The translations under genes were made by a program, and so were the position numbers. 62,000 bases of DNA from Cryptomeria japonica (lineage: Eukaryota > Streptophyta > Pinopsida > Cupressales > Cupressaceae), in assembly GCF_030272615.1 (NCBI RefSeq), contig NC_081415.1, positions 377,689,892 to 377,751,891 of the forward strand, written 5' to 3'. Positions 10,421 through 22,317 of the stretch are shown here, one piece after another. Positions within the stretch are counted from its first letter, which is position 1; every line of letters starts with the position of its first letter. The notes below the pieces were generated by a model. The model searched no databases. It was given only the letters and a program-made list of their open reading frames with translations, and was not told the origin of the DNA.

Positions 10421-13291
10421 TAAATGTTATTATATCTAAGGGTTGGGTTAGTTTTGCTTTTGCTTTTTGCATTGCATATCATTTTATTCAAAGCACTACA
10501 TCACATATAATTTCTATTTTTTAATGCATTGCGTTCACAAAATTTCTGCATTTTCATATAGCAGCATTAATAAAACAAGACAATTGTCCAAGTTTATCAT
10601 TTGTTTGCATTCAAGAGAAACAAGGGTCGTCTCCTTTCTTAAGATATTCGGACATGAAGTCCTTGAGGTCATAAGGTCGTTCATTTTTCAAAATTACCCT
10701 GTGATGACGCTTTACTTATGGTTGGGTAGTAATTTCATTATTTGAGTCTTGGTAACTCAAAATCTATCAATTGCTATATCTCAAACACATTAAAAAAATC
10801 TCTAATTCATTTGAGATATCTAGTTGATCATATGACTAGTGAAAAATCTAAAATTCTACTTCAGCGCTGCTGTAATTGTCACACCCAAGTAGGTTTCATT
10901 ACTTACAAGTCAAGGCAAGAAAAATAAAAAAATAAGAAGTGTTATGCCAAATATTCATCTCAAGGCAAAAGAGCAATGATATATAACTAAAATATCACGC
11001 ATACGGATGCAAAAAAAAAAAAAAAAAGCTTGACTATGGGAACATGCAAGTAACTCCATCAGGTCTATGAACACCTATTGGAAATGGAGAAATATTCATG
11101 AGATTACAGTCTATAACCTTGTCAAAGCTCTAAAATCTTGCTGGCAGGGATGCTCTATTCGAGATGCTTTTGAAGTTAGGATAATCCACGTAGCTAGTCA
11201 TATAGGATGCTAAGGATCTTTAGTGAACACAAGAGCATGAATTAACTCATTTGCACTCACATGGGTAAAAGAAGATCAAAGTTTCAAGAATCCATGGGGA
11301 AGTTTTATGCGTCTCCATTTGTTAATCCTAGTCACTAAGTGTGTTAATTTGGATGTTCCAAGGGACCTTACGGATCGATTGACCTCTTATCTATGAAATG
11401 TTTTGTACCTCCAATTCAATTGGTGTATTAAATGCTAAACAAACACAGTCATCAGGAAATGCATCTTCATCATGCATATTGCATTAACATAGATCATATC
11501 AAAAATTCATTGTCTCCACATGCATTCTGTAAATCATCCTGTCATATAGGTCTACATACTAGAGGCATAGCTGAAAAAAATCCTAAAAATCATAAAATGT
11601 TCTAAAAAATTTCCTAAAAATTATAAAATGTCCTACAAAAATCATAAAAAAAAATTCAAAAACTCACTAAATCAAAAAACTGACAAAATAAAAACAAGAA
11701 AGCATAGACCATCCTTCAAACCAAATAAACAACAGATAAACTCTCAAAGTCTACAATCAAACTTATCGCATGTCTTGTTAATCAATCTATCAAACTCTAT
11801 CAAACATCAACATGTCTTATACAAGGAAGGGTACACTCAAAACCAGACAAATCGCTCTTATACGGGGTACTTACTCTTTGAAACTAGACATTCCTATCAA
11901 TGATCACACAAATCAAAACAATGACATCGATCAGTATGGCTATTGGATTTTATCCAGGTTAGTCTTCTCTGTTGTGAAGTGTTGCATCTTTTCTTTAGCT
12001 TGTACATATCTTTTAGTCGCTTTTGTGACATCCTGGTTCTTTTGGAACCCTCATGGCTTGAAACCGATCAATGTCCTAGTCTTAGGGTAATCGACTGATC
12101 AATCTAAATGTCCTAAGCCATTTAACCAAGTCATCTTTCCGTCACTAGTACTAGTTCATCCACTCCGCATCAGTCATCTATCTCCACACTACCGTCGAGT
12201 TTTATCACTAAGTAAACAAGCAAAACAAGACTACTGAAAACAATCATTAAATTGTTTGAGATATGATTGAAATTTGCTTTGTGTGTTGTCTTTTAAATTG
12301 GTTTTTTATTATTATTCCTCTGAGAAAATTGAGGAAGTCTATCTTGACTAAGAGGAGCAAGGATTGGGGGCATAATACTTTTCTTTGTTTAATTCTTATA
12401 GGAGTGATTCTGATGATTTGGAAACATCTAATCAACTGGGTGTCTGTGATAAGTGCCTTCACATCAAGGTGAAATAACCACACATACCTCAACTCCGCTT
12501 ATTTATATGCTACAAGGAGGTTGGAGTCATTTCTTTGTCTGTTTTGAGGGAATTTCTTTAATGTGCAATCCGGATGCATACGTAATCTGTCCAAGGATAT
12601 GAACGATAAAAGGGTCATTGTGGACAAGATAATTAATATTGCATATGAAATGGAAGGAACTCTATTTTTCCTATTGTCTTTGTAAAATGCTCAGTGATGA
12701 AAATTAAGAATACCAAATCTAGTGACTACGTTTAAGTTGCATTCATTCTAAATTTTATGCATTTAAAGTGATTTCGGCATGATAAAAATGAGCTCTTTAT
12801 CTTTTGAATGAGAGTCTGAAGCAATCATCATTTCTCAGCTAAGTGGTACCCTTTTTCATCATCCTTTCTCTGATTGAGTAATTGTGTATTGAGATGTTAG
12901 CTGCAAACATGAGAATCTTATATACATCCATACATTTCATTATATACTTATTGGCATTCATATTATTGCATGAAAAAATAAACATTTGCATTACTAGTTA
13001 CTCATTTTCATCATTTATTTGCATATGAAAAAGAAATAAAAAATAAAATCGATATTCATCACCATTACATACACCCATCTTGAAAAGATATGCATACATA
13101 TAGAATAAAGCACATCAAAAGATATCTCATAATCAATCAACACAAGTACGATGAAATCAAATCAAGAGCTCATATATCTCATCATAATCTCAGTGTCTAA
13201 GAGTACAAATGATATCAACTGTCATATACAATGTCTCATCAGAGCAAGAATAATATAGGTTACAAAAATGGGGTATATAACAATAACAAAT
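10421..13291 (+). other. Element A non-coding 3' region, first part
   Basis: No supported plus-strand frame. From about 11,575 onward it matches element B from about 52,920 (for example the stretch with GACATCCTGGTTCTTTT at about 12,028 and 53,138, and TTGGGGGCATAAT at 12,364 and 53,475). This shows where the pol deletion of element A rejoins the shared backbone. It contains A-rich runs (about 11,011-11,026). Confidence 0.65.
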
Positions 13292-15663
13292 CTATCTCTC
13301 TGCCTCTCCCTCATCCCCAGGTGGAGGAGGTGGTGCCTATTGACCAAAATCTTGTCTAGGTGCCCTAGCTCCCTTAGATCGAGCCATATAATGAGAATAC
13401 TGAACAACCTGTTGCGCTACTGGGACTGCTACATTATAACCTACGCCATAATAAGTTGCACGACTCGTCTGATGCAAAACCTCTGGCTGAAGAGAATCTC
13501 ACTCTTCTCTCACCTCTACAAGTTGTTGATCGTGCTCAACTTTGATCTCGACAAGTTGTCGGTCTCACTCTGCCAGCAATGTTTGTGCCACTATCAATTG
13601 TGACTGCAAACCTGTCACCCTAGTCCTCAAAGACCTTACTACGTCTGGTATTGCCTACTCTCTCCCAACATCACCCTCTCTGCCTCCTTGTTCATCTCTC
13701 CACTGCCTAACCTGTCTAGGAGCCACTCTCTCCTCCTCACCTCCAACCTTTGATGCCCCAGAACCACCACCGTCAACCCCAATAGCTCCTAAGGATCCAC
13801 CCTCCCCTCTCTGTCGCTGTCAACCTCCCATTGCTACCCTGCTACTACTAGCACTAGGATCACCTCTTGTACGTCTAGGTACCTTTTCTCTTTGTCCCTG
13901 TACCTTCCCTCATCCCTATACCTGACTTAGTACCTATGCCTGTGTTGGTACGTCCTCCTCAATCTCCTCTATAAGAGGTGCATGCTCTCCCAGATCTGTA
14001 AATTGAGGAAAAGGATGTCTCTGAAACCAATCTCTATACTGGGACAATACCCTCACATCTACCACATCCTCTAGGTAGTCCCATCTCTGCAGTTGTAAAC
14101 CTGCTAACTCCTGCATTCTTAGCGCATATGATAGTCTTGGTGACCATCCTCGTCTCTCCTCCTCCCCATATCGAGCATAGGTTGTGAACTCCTGGGATAT
14201 ACTCTGCAGTCTCCCATATTGTCTCATCACCCTATATACTACAAATCTCTCAATAATAGACACCAATCTGCCAATGAGAGGTCGCATCATAAACATATCC
14301 TTCCTCTGTTCTCTCCAATCATCCCATAGCTCTAAACCCTTATACAGTCTCCATACTATAGCGATCAAATCATCCAACTGTCTCCTCCAATAATCAATCT
14401 TGCCTAGGTGGGGCTGAGTTACATAACCCAAATAACAACATACAATAGGTTGGTGCACCTCTCGTGAATCATCTACAATAGGTCTGCATATCGGGATGTG
14501 CTCCCATGCCCATATCTATAAAACTAACACACCTGTTGCCATGCTCTTCCCCTCCCGGTACACAATCTCATGCATCTTATGATACATATGAGCAAGTAAG
14601 CACGATCCCCACCCTAATCTCACTTGATGAGTCAATAACCTCTCAGGCATCCTGCCCCAACCACATAGAAATCCCTAGTGTCCCCTATTAGGCATCACAA
14701 AACAACCAATCATACCAGCCAAAACGCAAGCCAGGGGGTATTGTGCACCATATTTTCTCATCAAATCATCCCAAGTAATAGCGCGATCAAGGATAGTCTT
14801 ATCATGGAATATCTGTATTAACACTAAAATACCCAATCGTGGAGTAGAATCATAATCAACCTTATCTACAACAAACAGAATCCTCAATATATTGTATATA
14901 TCCTCTGGCATGATTGTCATCTCTCCAACCGACAAATGAAAAGTGATGCTTAGAATGAAAATGCTCAACTAAAGTGGTCAACATACCGTGATAATTCACA
15001 CGGATATCATGCATCTGTAACAAGTATCCGAATCCACACAAACCAATATGACCCCTCTATGCATCTGATAAATCACACAGTAGCCTCATTATCGGCGTAA
15101 ATGTACACTGAAACTGAATATCTGGAAACTGAATTTGCAAAATCGAACATACCAATCATCAGTACGTGAACAAATTTGTGCTAAGAATATGATAAACATG
15201 CTAAATAATCCAAATATACAACATTCAAAATCAAAAAATGCTCTTTGAACCTTAAAAACTACTTGTTTTTTATAAGAGTTTCTACAAACAAGCAGCAACT
15301 CGTACGAGCAAAAAATACGACTAAACAGACCCAAACAACAATTTAATACTCGTCGAATGATTAAATGGTCTATCAAGAACATTTTCATACAAAACAAGGG
15401 TATACATCAGACGATAAACCTTACATGTGTATACGATAAAACAAAAAATTCCAAAAACTCGTACGAGAAATGGTATTGAACCGCATGACAAAACTATACA
15501 TCCTAACTTTAACCGAATTTCAAAATGCAAAATTCACAAAAAAAAATTCAAAATTTGAGAAATGCAAAGGCTAAAGATCAATCAATTACTGTTGGGTGTA
15601 GTTCCATAGTCGATTATGACGTTTCTGGCGCTCGAATCGATGCTCTTGAATCGGAATTGCCAT
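13292..15663 (-). pseudogene. Antisense two-exon gene of element A: plant-mobile-domain-like protein
   Basis: Exon 1 (15663-15590) starts MAIPIQEHRFERQKRHNR and ends at a GTAATT donor. The intron is 15589-15129. Exon 2 (15128-13292) starts before MRLLCDL and contains HLSVGEMTIMPEDIYNILRI, VDKVDYDSTPRLGIL, WDDLMRKYGAQYPLA and VLAGMIGCFVMPNRG. This pattern (short beta start, E-x-T-x-x-x-D, W-D-D) is that of the plant mobile domain family (PMD, PF10536; MAIN/MAIL1 and transposon proteins). The C-terminal part is charged and ends PPPPPGDEGEAER. Element B carries the same gene. Here there is a frameshift near 14,940, several stops, and exon 1 one base shorter than in B. Function within the element is unknown; PMD proteins are linked to transposons and silencing. 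Confidence 0.75.
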
Positions 15664-15736
15664 TTTCTTCGCTGGAGGTTTTTCAAATTTTAAACTTTGA
15701 GAGGTAAAAATGAATTGACAATGACACATTGGGCCC

Positions 15737-15744
15737 CTTATATA
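15737..15744 (-). promoter_or_regulatory. TATA box of the antisense gene in element A
   Basis: On the minus strand the sequence reads GGGCTATATAAGGGG, a consensus plant TATA box, 81 bp upstream of the exon 1 ATG (15663). Element B has GGGCTATATAAGTGG at exactly the same 81-bp distance. The equal spacing supports a real promoter. Confidence 0.72.
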
Positions 15745-16754
15745 GCCCAAACCCTAATTTTTAAACTTACTTCGATGGACATAAAACTTGTACCCTAAAC
15801 TAAATCGACTATCCTGAGTCCATTTTTGGGATCAAAATCGAAATCTGACGTCAATTCTCTAATTAAAATTTCACAATGTTGACCACTTAGCACTTTCATC
15901 CTCAAGTCAATTTTTCAATCATTTTGCACTCAATTCATTTCTGATCTCAAAATTAATTCTTCTTGCATCAATCTTCGCGCTCAAATGATCATCATCGCTA
16001 AATCTTTTAATCTTCTCAAAATTGCCTAAAATCGTTGTACCCTCGCTATCTTTCGATTTCGCTCCCGAGGGGGCATACTCATTACATCTTTTTCAGTGAT
16101 TATTATCATCATCAAAAGTTGAGAAATTTTTCAAATCTTCATCTAAAGTCAAGCAAAAATCTTTTCAAACAAAGAAAATCAACCAAACCTTGTTAGTAGG
16201 GGCATCTTAACTAAATCACATCGTATTAAGTTGAGATTCTTCGATGTCAAATAAAGCAATCTCTAGGGGCATATCAATTTTTGTCCTTATCTGAATCAAT
16301 CTTCAAATCGGTGTTCAGTTTCTTCACATTAAATCAAGCTAGACATTCTCTCTTGCTAATTGATTCTTGTTCAATCAAGTTCGGAATCGGTTCGCTTTGC
16401 TCTGTCAATTCTTGTTTCATCAAGTTCAAAATCAGTTTTATCTCTCACTCAGTCGATTCTTGTTCAATCAAGTTCAGAATTGGTTGCATCTCTCGCTCAA
16501 TCTAGTTCAATCAAGTTCTAGATCGATGCTTGTTTCTTGATCATCAAGTTCAAGAACAGTATCTCGCTCTTTGTCGGTCCTAGTTTGATCAAGTTCAGGA
16601 TCGGTATCGCTTTAATCAAATTTGTTCAGTTTCATCACTTCAAATCAAGATGAACATCTCGCTCTTAATCGATTTGTGATCCATCAAGTTTAGAACTGAT
16701 ATCTATTTGACATCAACTATTCTTTGAACCAATGCATTGCTCGCGCATTAATTC
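15745..16754 (+). other. Element A non-coding 3' region with TTCAATCAAGTTC repeats
   Basis: No coding signal. From about 16,330 to 16,700 a degenerate tandem repeat of roughly 60 bp carries GTTCAATCAAGTTC(A/G)GAATCGGT in each copy, five to seven times. The same array is in element B at about 57,540-57,860. The short plus-strand frame at 16,281-16,505 is only a translation of this repeat. Confidence 0.7.
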
Positions 16755-16767
16755 AAAGAGGGGCAAA
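16755..16767 (+). other. Polypurine tract of element A
   Basis: AAAGAGGGGCAAA directly precedes the 3' LTR start TGTAATACCC. The same tract precedes the element B 3' LTR. Plus-strand DNA synthesis would be primed here. Confidence 0.85.
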
Positions 16768-18103
16768 TGTAATACCCTAAAAAATGGTCACCTAAACCAT
16801 GGGACCCTAATCTCGACAACATCACCAAGGTCCTAACCAAAGGCAATTAAATCAACCTTGAGCACCTAATTAATTAATTCTTCAATCATTAATGTTACAT
16901 GGCAAATAAATCACTATATATTAATTAAATATTTATTTAATTAATTAAATCATTCCAAGTAAATCATTTTGATCAATTATCCTATTTATTTAATTAAATA
17001 TCCTATCTTATTTAATTAATAAATAAATTTTCCATTTAATCATAAAAAGAGGAATTAATTTATAAAAAGAGATTAATCATAAAAAAAAAGGAATTAATTT
17101 ACAAAAGAGATTAATCACAAAAAGAGGAATTAATCTGCAAAAGAAAGAGAAATTGAAAACAAAAGAAAAGAATTAAATTGAGAGAAGAAATCAAACTTAA
17201 GATATTTTTTTTTCTTTAAATTGAGATAACTTGAGAAATTTTAGAAAAGCAATTAAACTGAATTAATAATTTTCTCTAAAATTAAAAGGAATTAAATTGA
17301 ATTAATCATTTTCTCTAAAATTAAAAGGAATTAAATTGAATTAATCATTTTCTCTAAAATTAAACTTCAAATATTTTCTTGAGGAAAGAGGTTCAATTGC
17401 ATTGAAAAGGCTTTTTCTAAATAAAAGTCTCAAGCAAATTAAAGAAATGTGCATGGAATTGACTATTTTTATCTCAAGTGCATGGAATCAACTATATTTT
17501 ATCTCCAATGCAAACTCAAACTTATAATCTGAATGCATTCAATCAAGCTATAATTGGAATCTATCTCGAGATTAACTTAATCTGATCTCTCAATTATTTC
17601 AATTATCCTGAATTGTGCTTTTTCTTGAGGAATCTCAGCCACTCATTGTTAATTGATCTTGACTGTTGGTCTCTCTTTTGAGTCTCTATAAATTCAACCT
17701 TCATCTCTCATTCAAAACACCCTGGATATTTATTGTTATTGTTCAATTTTTGCTCTAGAGTCATTGAAGATATTGTGCTTTGAGATTATTGCATCTTAGT
17801 TTAGCTTTTTGCATATTTAGTTTAATCGTTATTGCTTTCATTCATCTAGCTTAATCTTGCATTCATTTAGCTTAATCTTGTGCTCATATAGATTAAATCC
17901 TTTGTCTTGGTGTAGTCTAGTCACTAGTATTGCTTAGACAAATCTTAGAGCAAGTCTATACTCGCATCTTTTAGAAGGCAATAGGTCGGTTTGTTATGGT
18001 TTTTATATTCATGATTATATCTGTCTAACCATGCATGCAATGACTTAATTGAAGTGTTGTGTCTTACAGCTTGTAGACTTTATCCACTTTTCACACACAC
18101 ACA
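16768..18103 (+). repeat. Element A 3' LTR
   Basis: Aligns with 5041-6326 from TGTAATACCC to ...CTTTTCACACACACACA. It is about 50 bp longer, mainly from a local triplication at 17251-17364, and ends with one extra CA. Its TATA box is at 17687-17694. Confidence 0.9.
17251..17364 (+). repeat. Three tandem 39-bp copies inside the 3' LTR
   Basis: A unit containing TTAAATTGAATTAATCATTT and then TCTCTAAAATTAAAAGGA occurs three times head to tail. The 5' LTR of the same element has one copy (about 5513-5550). The expansion therefore arose after insertion or during the last reverse transcription. Confidence 0.8.
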
Positions 18104-18310
18104 AAATATTTTTGAAAGATCTCTAGAAATTCTTTTTGAGTTCACTAAAGATATATTTAGAATTTATTTAATTGCTCATATTAATACTTACTTGTTATAA
18201 TATTAGATCAAATAGAATTAGTTTGAATATGTATACATCCATTAATTTTGTCTAAGGCCACATGTGGCATTAAATTATCCTTTGGGTGTATTAGTTCTAC
18301 ATATTATCAT

Positions 18311-20098
18311 GGCAGATGATGCAATTCCCCCTCCAGAATTGTTCTCATGAATGAACATTGAGATAAAAAAGTTGAGAGCATCGATAAATAGTAGTAGTAA
18401 CACAAGTGTTTATAAAAACACTTGTCATAGTATTCTTGATAGCCTTGTCGGTATCAAGGATGACATTCAGGGCACTAGTGCCTTTTTCTATTGATGCTAT
18501 ACATGATATTCTTGCTAGGAAGTGGCAAGTGGTTTTTCGTGGTACATCCCTTACTGAGGTCAGAGTTTAGTGCCTAAGGAAACTCTGAAAGAGAACTGTT
18601 TCCCATCATACTTGGGGATAAACATGGTGAAGGGATATCAGGTCACCAAAGGTGAGGATGAGGAGATGGCTAAATTGATATACCCATGTTTCCTTGCTGC
18701 ACATGGTCATTATCCAAATAATAAACAAATTCCTCTCTATTTTTCTCAGTAGCTATATGTCGAGGTTCATTTGAAAAAGTATGTCAACTACACTAATTTG
18801 CCATCATATCCAAGATAGGGTCGTGGTAGGCTTGCTGACAAGGATTCTTATCATCGAGTCAATTGACAGATTCCACCACACAGGGCCATTGTTGGTCAAA
18901 GGGCACTGGCTATTGTACCTCCGTAGTATCTAGCTCTAGGAGGCCATTCATAGAGTTTGTGACATTGTAGTTGTAACCGCTTTGATTTCTAGTGATCGAG
19001 TCAGCCAATATTTGATGAGTCGCCAACACTCTTGATCATCTTCATACCGTTCATCACACCTTGGTAGTGGCTCAGATGATCCTTATGCTACAATGGGCAT
19101 CCCTTCATCCGCTAACCTGTAGGGTCTCACAGGAGACATGTCACATGTTACTCTGATGAGTTTAGCTAAGGATCTTTTGGATGCATATCCATATATTGCA
19201 TATGAGCATCATATTCCTATAGCAGAGGTCAGGAGTTGTGTGGGTTCCATCTTTCATGAGCCACATTTAGGACCATCTCATGATAATTCTTATTAGCCAG
19301 GTGCCCCCAACATTAGTGCACATCGAGATCCATCTACAAACCATTATATTGTTGGCATAGAGGGAGAGACCACACAGGGTACAGATCCTTCGGGGAGTGC
19401 AATGCATCATACATCTAATATTGGCTTCAAGGATGTTGAATTCAGCATAAAGATGTCGAGTTATATGGATTTGTTGACATGTTTAGAGTCGTCATCGATG
19501 CCATCTTGGTTGCACAATCCCCCGCGTTCATCATTATTGGGACATGTGGGGGTCGCTCATGATGCAGATGTAAATTTGAGTCTAGATGAGACCGAGAAGC
19601 ATATTGATATTTTAGTGGACATGATTGTGGCTAGAGAGTCTGAGTACTATCAGGTGCCACCTTCTACACAGGTAAAAAAAAATTAACATCATGCTCATCA
19701 GCTACAAATTTCTAATTTATAATTTAAATATAAGTAAATTAACTAAATTTTAAAATTTGATTTCGTGTAAATCTATAAATATAATTTTTGTAGATGGAGA
19801 TGTCTCTTATTACTCTTTCCTTGAGGTTAGATTGTGTACATCTACGAGACTCACTTGACGATGTGGCCACCAGTGGACATGTGAGTTTTAAATTTATACA
19901 TGATATGTATACATTACACTAAATTTTAAATGATTATAATTTATGTACATGTATTTAATGTATATTTTATTTAACATGTGTGTATATTTATTACTTTATT
20001 TGTAGGGATCAGTTTATCCTTCATAGCATGATAGTTATTTAGAGGATTGCTCCACTAGGAGTCGTCATGATGACCAAGGTGCTAGGCCATCTAGCTAG
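18311..20098 (+). pseudogene. Decayed spliced gene of unknown function
   Basis: I do not recognise the family. From about 19,138 one frame is nearly open to 19,671 (one TAG), including MSLAKDLLDAYPYIAYEHH and SLDETEKHIDILVDMIVARE. CAG|GTAAAA is a donor at 19,672. Exon 2 is 19,794-19,880 (TTTTTGTAG acceptor, 29 codons, LRLDCVHLRDSLDDVA, donor GTGAGT). Exon 3 starts at 20,006 after TTTGTAG and ends with TAG at 20,098 after one internal stop. All three exons are in phase 0. Upstream, 18,311-18,752 has a start MADDAIPPPELFS and the fragment VPKETLKENCFPSYLGINMV with several stops. It points toward the minus-strand transposase-like gene at 34-37.7 kb once the LINE is ignored, so both may belong to one old transposon. 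20,099-20,504 is AT-rich with repeats of GATCTAGACTTTATAT and no gene. Confidence 0.5.
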
Positions 20099-20504
20099 AC
20101 ATTTTATGATCTAGATCATTTATACACATTGTTGACATTTTTTTTGATATATCATATATAGATACATTTGACATGATCTCTAGACTTTATATGTCTAAAT
20201 TTGATGATCTAGACTTTATATAGATACATTTTACATGATCCAGTTTATATACATTTGACATGTTTTTGATGATCGAGATATATACATTAAATGATGATCT
20301 GCTTCATATGTTTGACATGTTTTATGATCTATATACATTCAAGATGATATTTAATTTGTATGTTTGACATATTGTTTGATGTTAAAACTACATGTTGTAG
20401 ATTGAAAGATGATTGAATATATGTAATTTATACATATATACATGCATATACATGTGCATGCATGCATTTACATCTATATTATAATATTATACATATTCTA
20501 GATT

Positions 20505-20521
20505 AAATGATGATTAAATTT
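20505..20521 (+). repeat. Left target-site duplication of the LINE
   Basis: AAATGATGATTAAATTT here is identical to 33313-33329 after the LINE tail. A 17-bp duplication is typical of target-primed reverse transcription and fixes the LINE ends. Confidence 0.93.
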
Positions 20522-20937
20522 TGAAAAGATGGCGTGCGTGCGGGGGCTCGCGAGTGGTCAAGCTAGGGTTTCGATGGCCTAGCTCGTGGGAGGCGGTGTT
20601 GCAGGTGCAACGAGGGAGGGAAGTGCAGAGCATCGAGGGAGAGCAATGGGCACAGTTCGGTCGTGGGTGTGAGGGAAGCAGCGGTGGTCGTCAGGTGGGG
20701 TTTGGGTTGTGCGGGGATGGGGTTCTGGATTACTGCAGCCTGTCGATCTCCCATGGGTCTGGGGGATTCGACTGGCCTCTTCCTTCGGTGGAGCTTGGGA
20801 GAGGTGGCGACTTGGGTGCCGATCCTTCTTGAGGGGCCCTTTGGGTTGGGGGTCCTTGGTATTTTTTGTAACCTTTTAATTCTTTTTGCATTCTGATGTC
20901 AAGTATTGGTGGTGAGGCCTCGTAGGTTGTTCCTACC

Positions 20938-22317
20938 ATGGACTTTCATTTTGCAGTGGGCTCAAAACCCCCACTTCAGAGTATGAAGACTTTTAACAAT
21001 AATATTTTCTTATCAAAATTGGGGTCTGGGAGTGCTGGTAGTTCTTGCATTATGAAGCTTAATGGTTGTCTGGAGAGATGCAGTGAAAGGTCAAAGCTAG
21101 TTATTCCTCCTGAGATAATAGCTGAAGACGTCGAGTATTCAAAACACTCGCTTTATTTCATTTTTCTGGGAATGAGGGTTTCCTTGCAGTTTTTGGAAAA
21201 ATGGGTGCAGAGGACTTGGGCACTGGAAGGGGAAATCGAGATTATGTTGCTGGCAAACAACTATTTCATGGTTACTTTCAATTGCATGGAGGATTGCAAT
21301 AGGGTCTTTGAAGGAGGCTCGTATTTTTACAATTAGGTGGGGTTGTTCATCAAACCTTGGCATGTGGGGTTTAACCCTTCGAAGGATCTCCCAAATAGGG
21401 TTCCAGTGTGGGTTCGTTTACCATGTTTTCCAGTAGAGTGCTATCGAGAGGATGTACTACAGATGTTGGCCGCACTACTTGGGAAGCCAATGGGATCTTC
21501 AACGCAAAACCTAGGGAGAAAGGTAATGACCTTTGCGCGTATCTGTGTTGAAATTGATCTTAGTAAACCTTTGTTAGATGCTATAGATATGTGTGCGGGC
21601 TCTTACTCATGGGTTCAGCAGTTAGATTATGACACTTTACCTTTTTGGTGTCATTTGTGTCATGAGTATGGTCATTTACAGCGTAAGTGCCCTAGATATA
21701 AAATGGTGGTGCGCCAACCTCAACAGCCAGCCTAGAGTCAAGATAGGGCTGATAAAGGAAAAGCTGCTATGTCAGCCGAGGGAGGGGGTGCTGATGGTTT
21801 TGTCTCAGTTAAGACAAGGAACGGGAATCGAGGACAGAAGAGGTTCCTATAGGAGAGACAGGAGGAGGATACCTTTACAAATTAAAGGCCTTGGATGACC
21901 TTAGTCAATAGGAAGTGAATCCAGGGTTAACCCCTTTGGACCAAGGTGCTTCAGGGGGGTCCAGAAAGAGTTATGGAGGATTTTACCCATGCCTTGCAAG
22001 TGATTGGAAGCCAGCAAATGGAGATGGATCAAACAGTAGGGGTCCAGTTGGGACTCACTCCTGGTTCGGAGATGAATTTGGTTGGGGGGGAAGGTTCTCC
22101 GATAGCTTTGAAATTGGAACCGGCTGGAGCTAAAAGTAATAAGTCTTTTGTTCACCTGGGTCTACATCAAAAAGATATTAAGAAAAGTGCTATGGAGAAG
22201 AACTCAAAGGTTGGCAAAAAGAAGGATTTGGATAAAATCAAATTGATGGGAGAGAATTTGGTAGAGTCAGGGTCAATAAAGACTTTGGATTCTCACTTTT
22301 CCAATCCTCCTAAATGA
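20938..22317 (+). pseudogene. LINE ORF1 (DUF4283 plus CCHC zinc knuckle)
   Basis: One frame runs 460 codons with stops near 21,334, 21,733, 21,850 and a few after. Residues about 40-220 match the plant L1 ORF1 N-terminal domain (DUF4283 type: VPVWVRLPCFPVECYREDVL, DLSKPLLDAIDMC). They are followed by the zinc knuckle CHLCHEYGHLQRKC near 21,650 and a long low-complexity tail ending SHFSNPPK. ORF1 binds LINE RNA and acts as chaperone. Its TGA overlaps the ORF2 start as ATGA, which suggests reinitiation. Confidence 0.85.

Larger units (their letters stand above)
5041..18103 (+). mobile_element. Element A: Tat-lineage Ty3/gypsy LTR retrotransposon lacking pol
   Basis: Two direct repeats of about 1.3 kb (5041-6326 and 16768-18103) align along their length and start at the same place in the AATACCC...AAACCATGGG sequence. 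A primer-binding site follows the first and a purine tract precedes the second, so this is an LTR element in plus orientation. The flanks give a possible 4-5-bp target duplication (AAAAT before 5041; AAAT at 18104-18107, the A run being one base short). The interior keeps a gag C-terminal part and an antisense gene but no protease, RT, RNase H or integrase. It could only have moved with proteins from a relative. It shares LTRs, 3' region and antisense gene with element B. Confidence 0.9.

Noticed and set aside
13542-13925. 127-codon plus-strand Pro/Ser/Thr-rich frame in element A
   Set aside because: It is antisense to the C-terminal part of the PMD-like gene, which element B shares in frame on the minus strand.
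16281-16505. 74-codon Ser/Phe-rich frame
   Set aside because: It is only the translation of the TCAAGTTC tandem repeat.
20563-20939. Overlapping frames in the GC-rich start of the LINE
   Set aside because: This is the LINE 5' UTR; the frames conflict on both strands and none precedes a known ORF1 domain.
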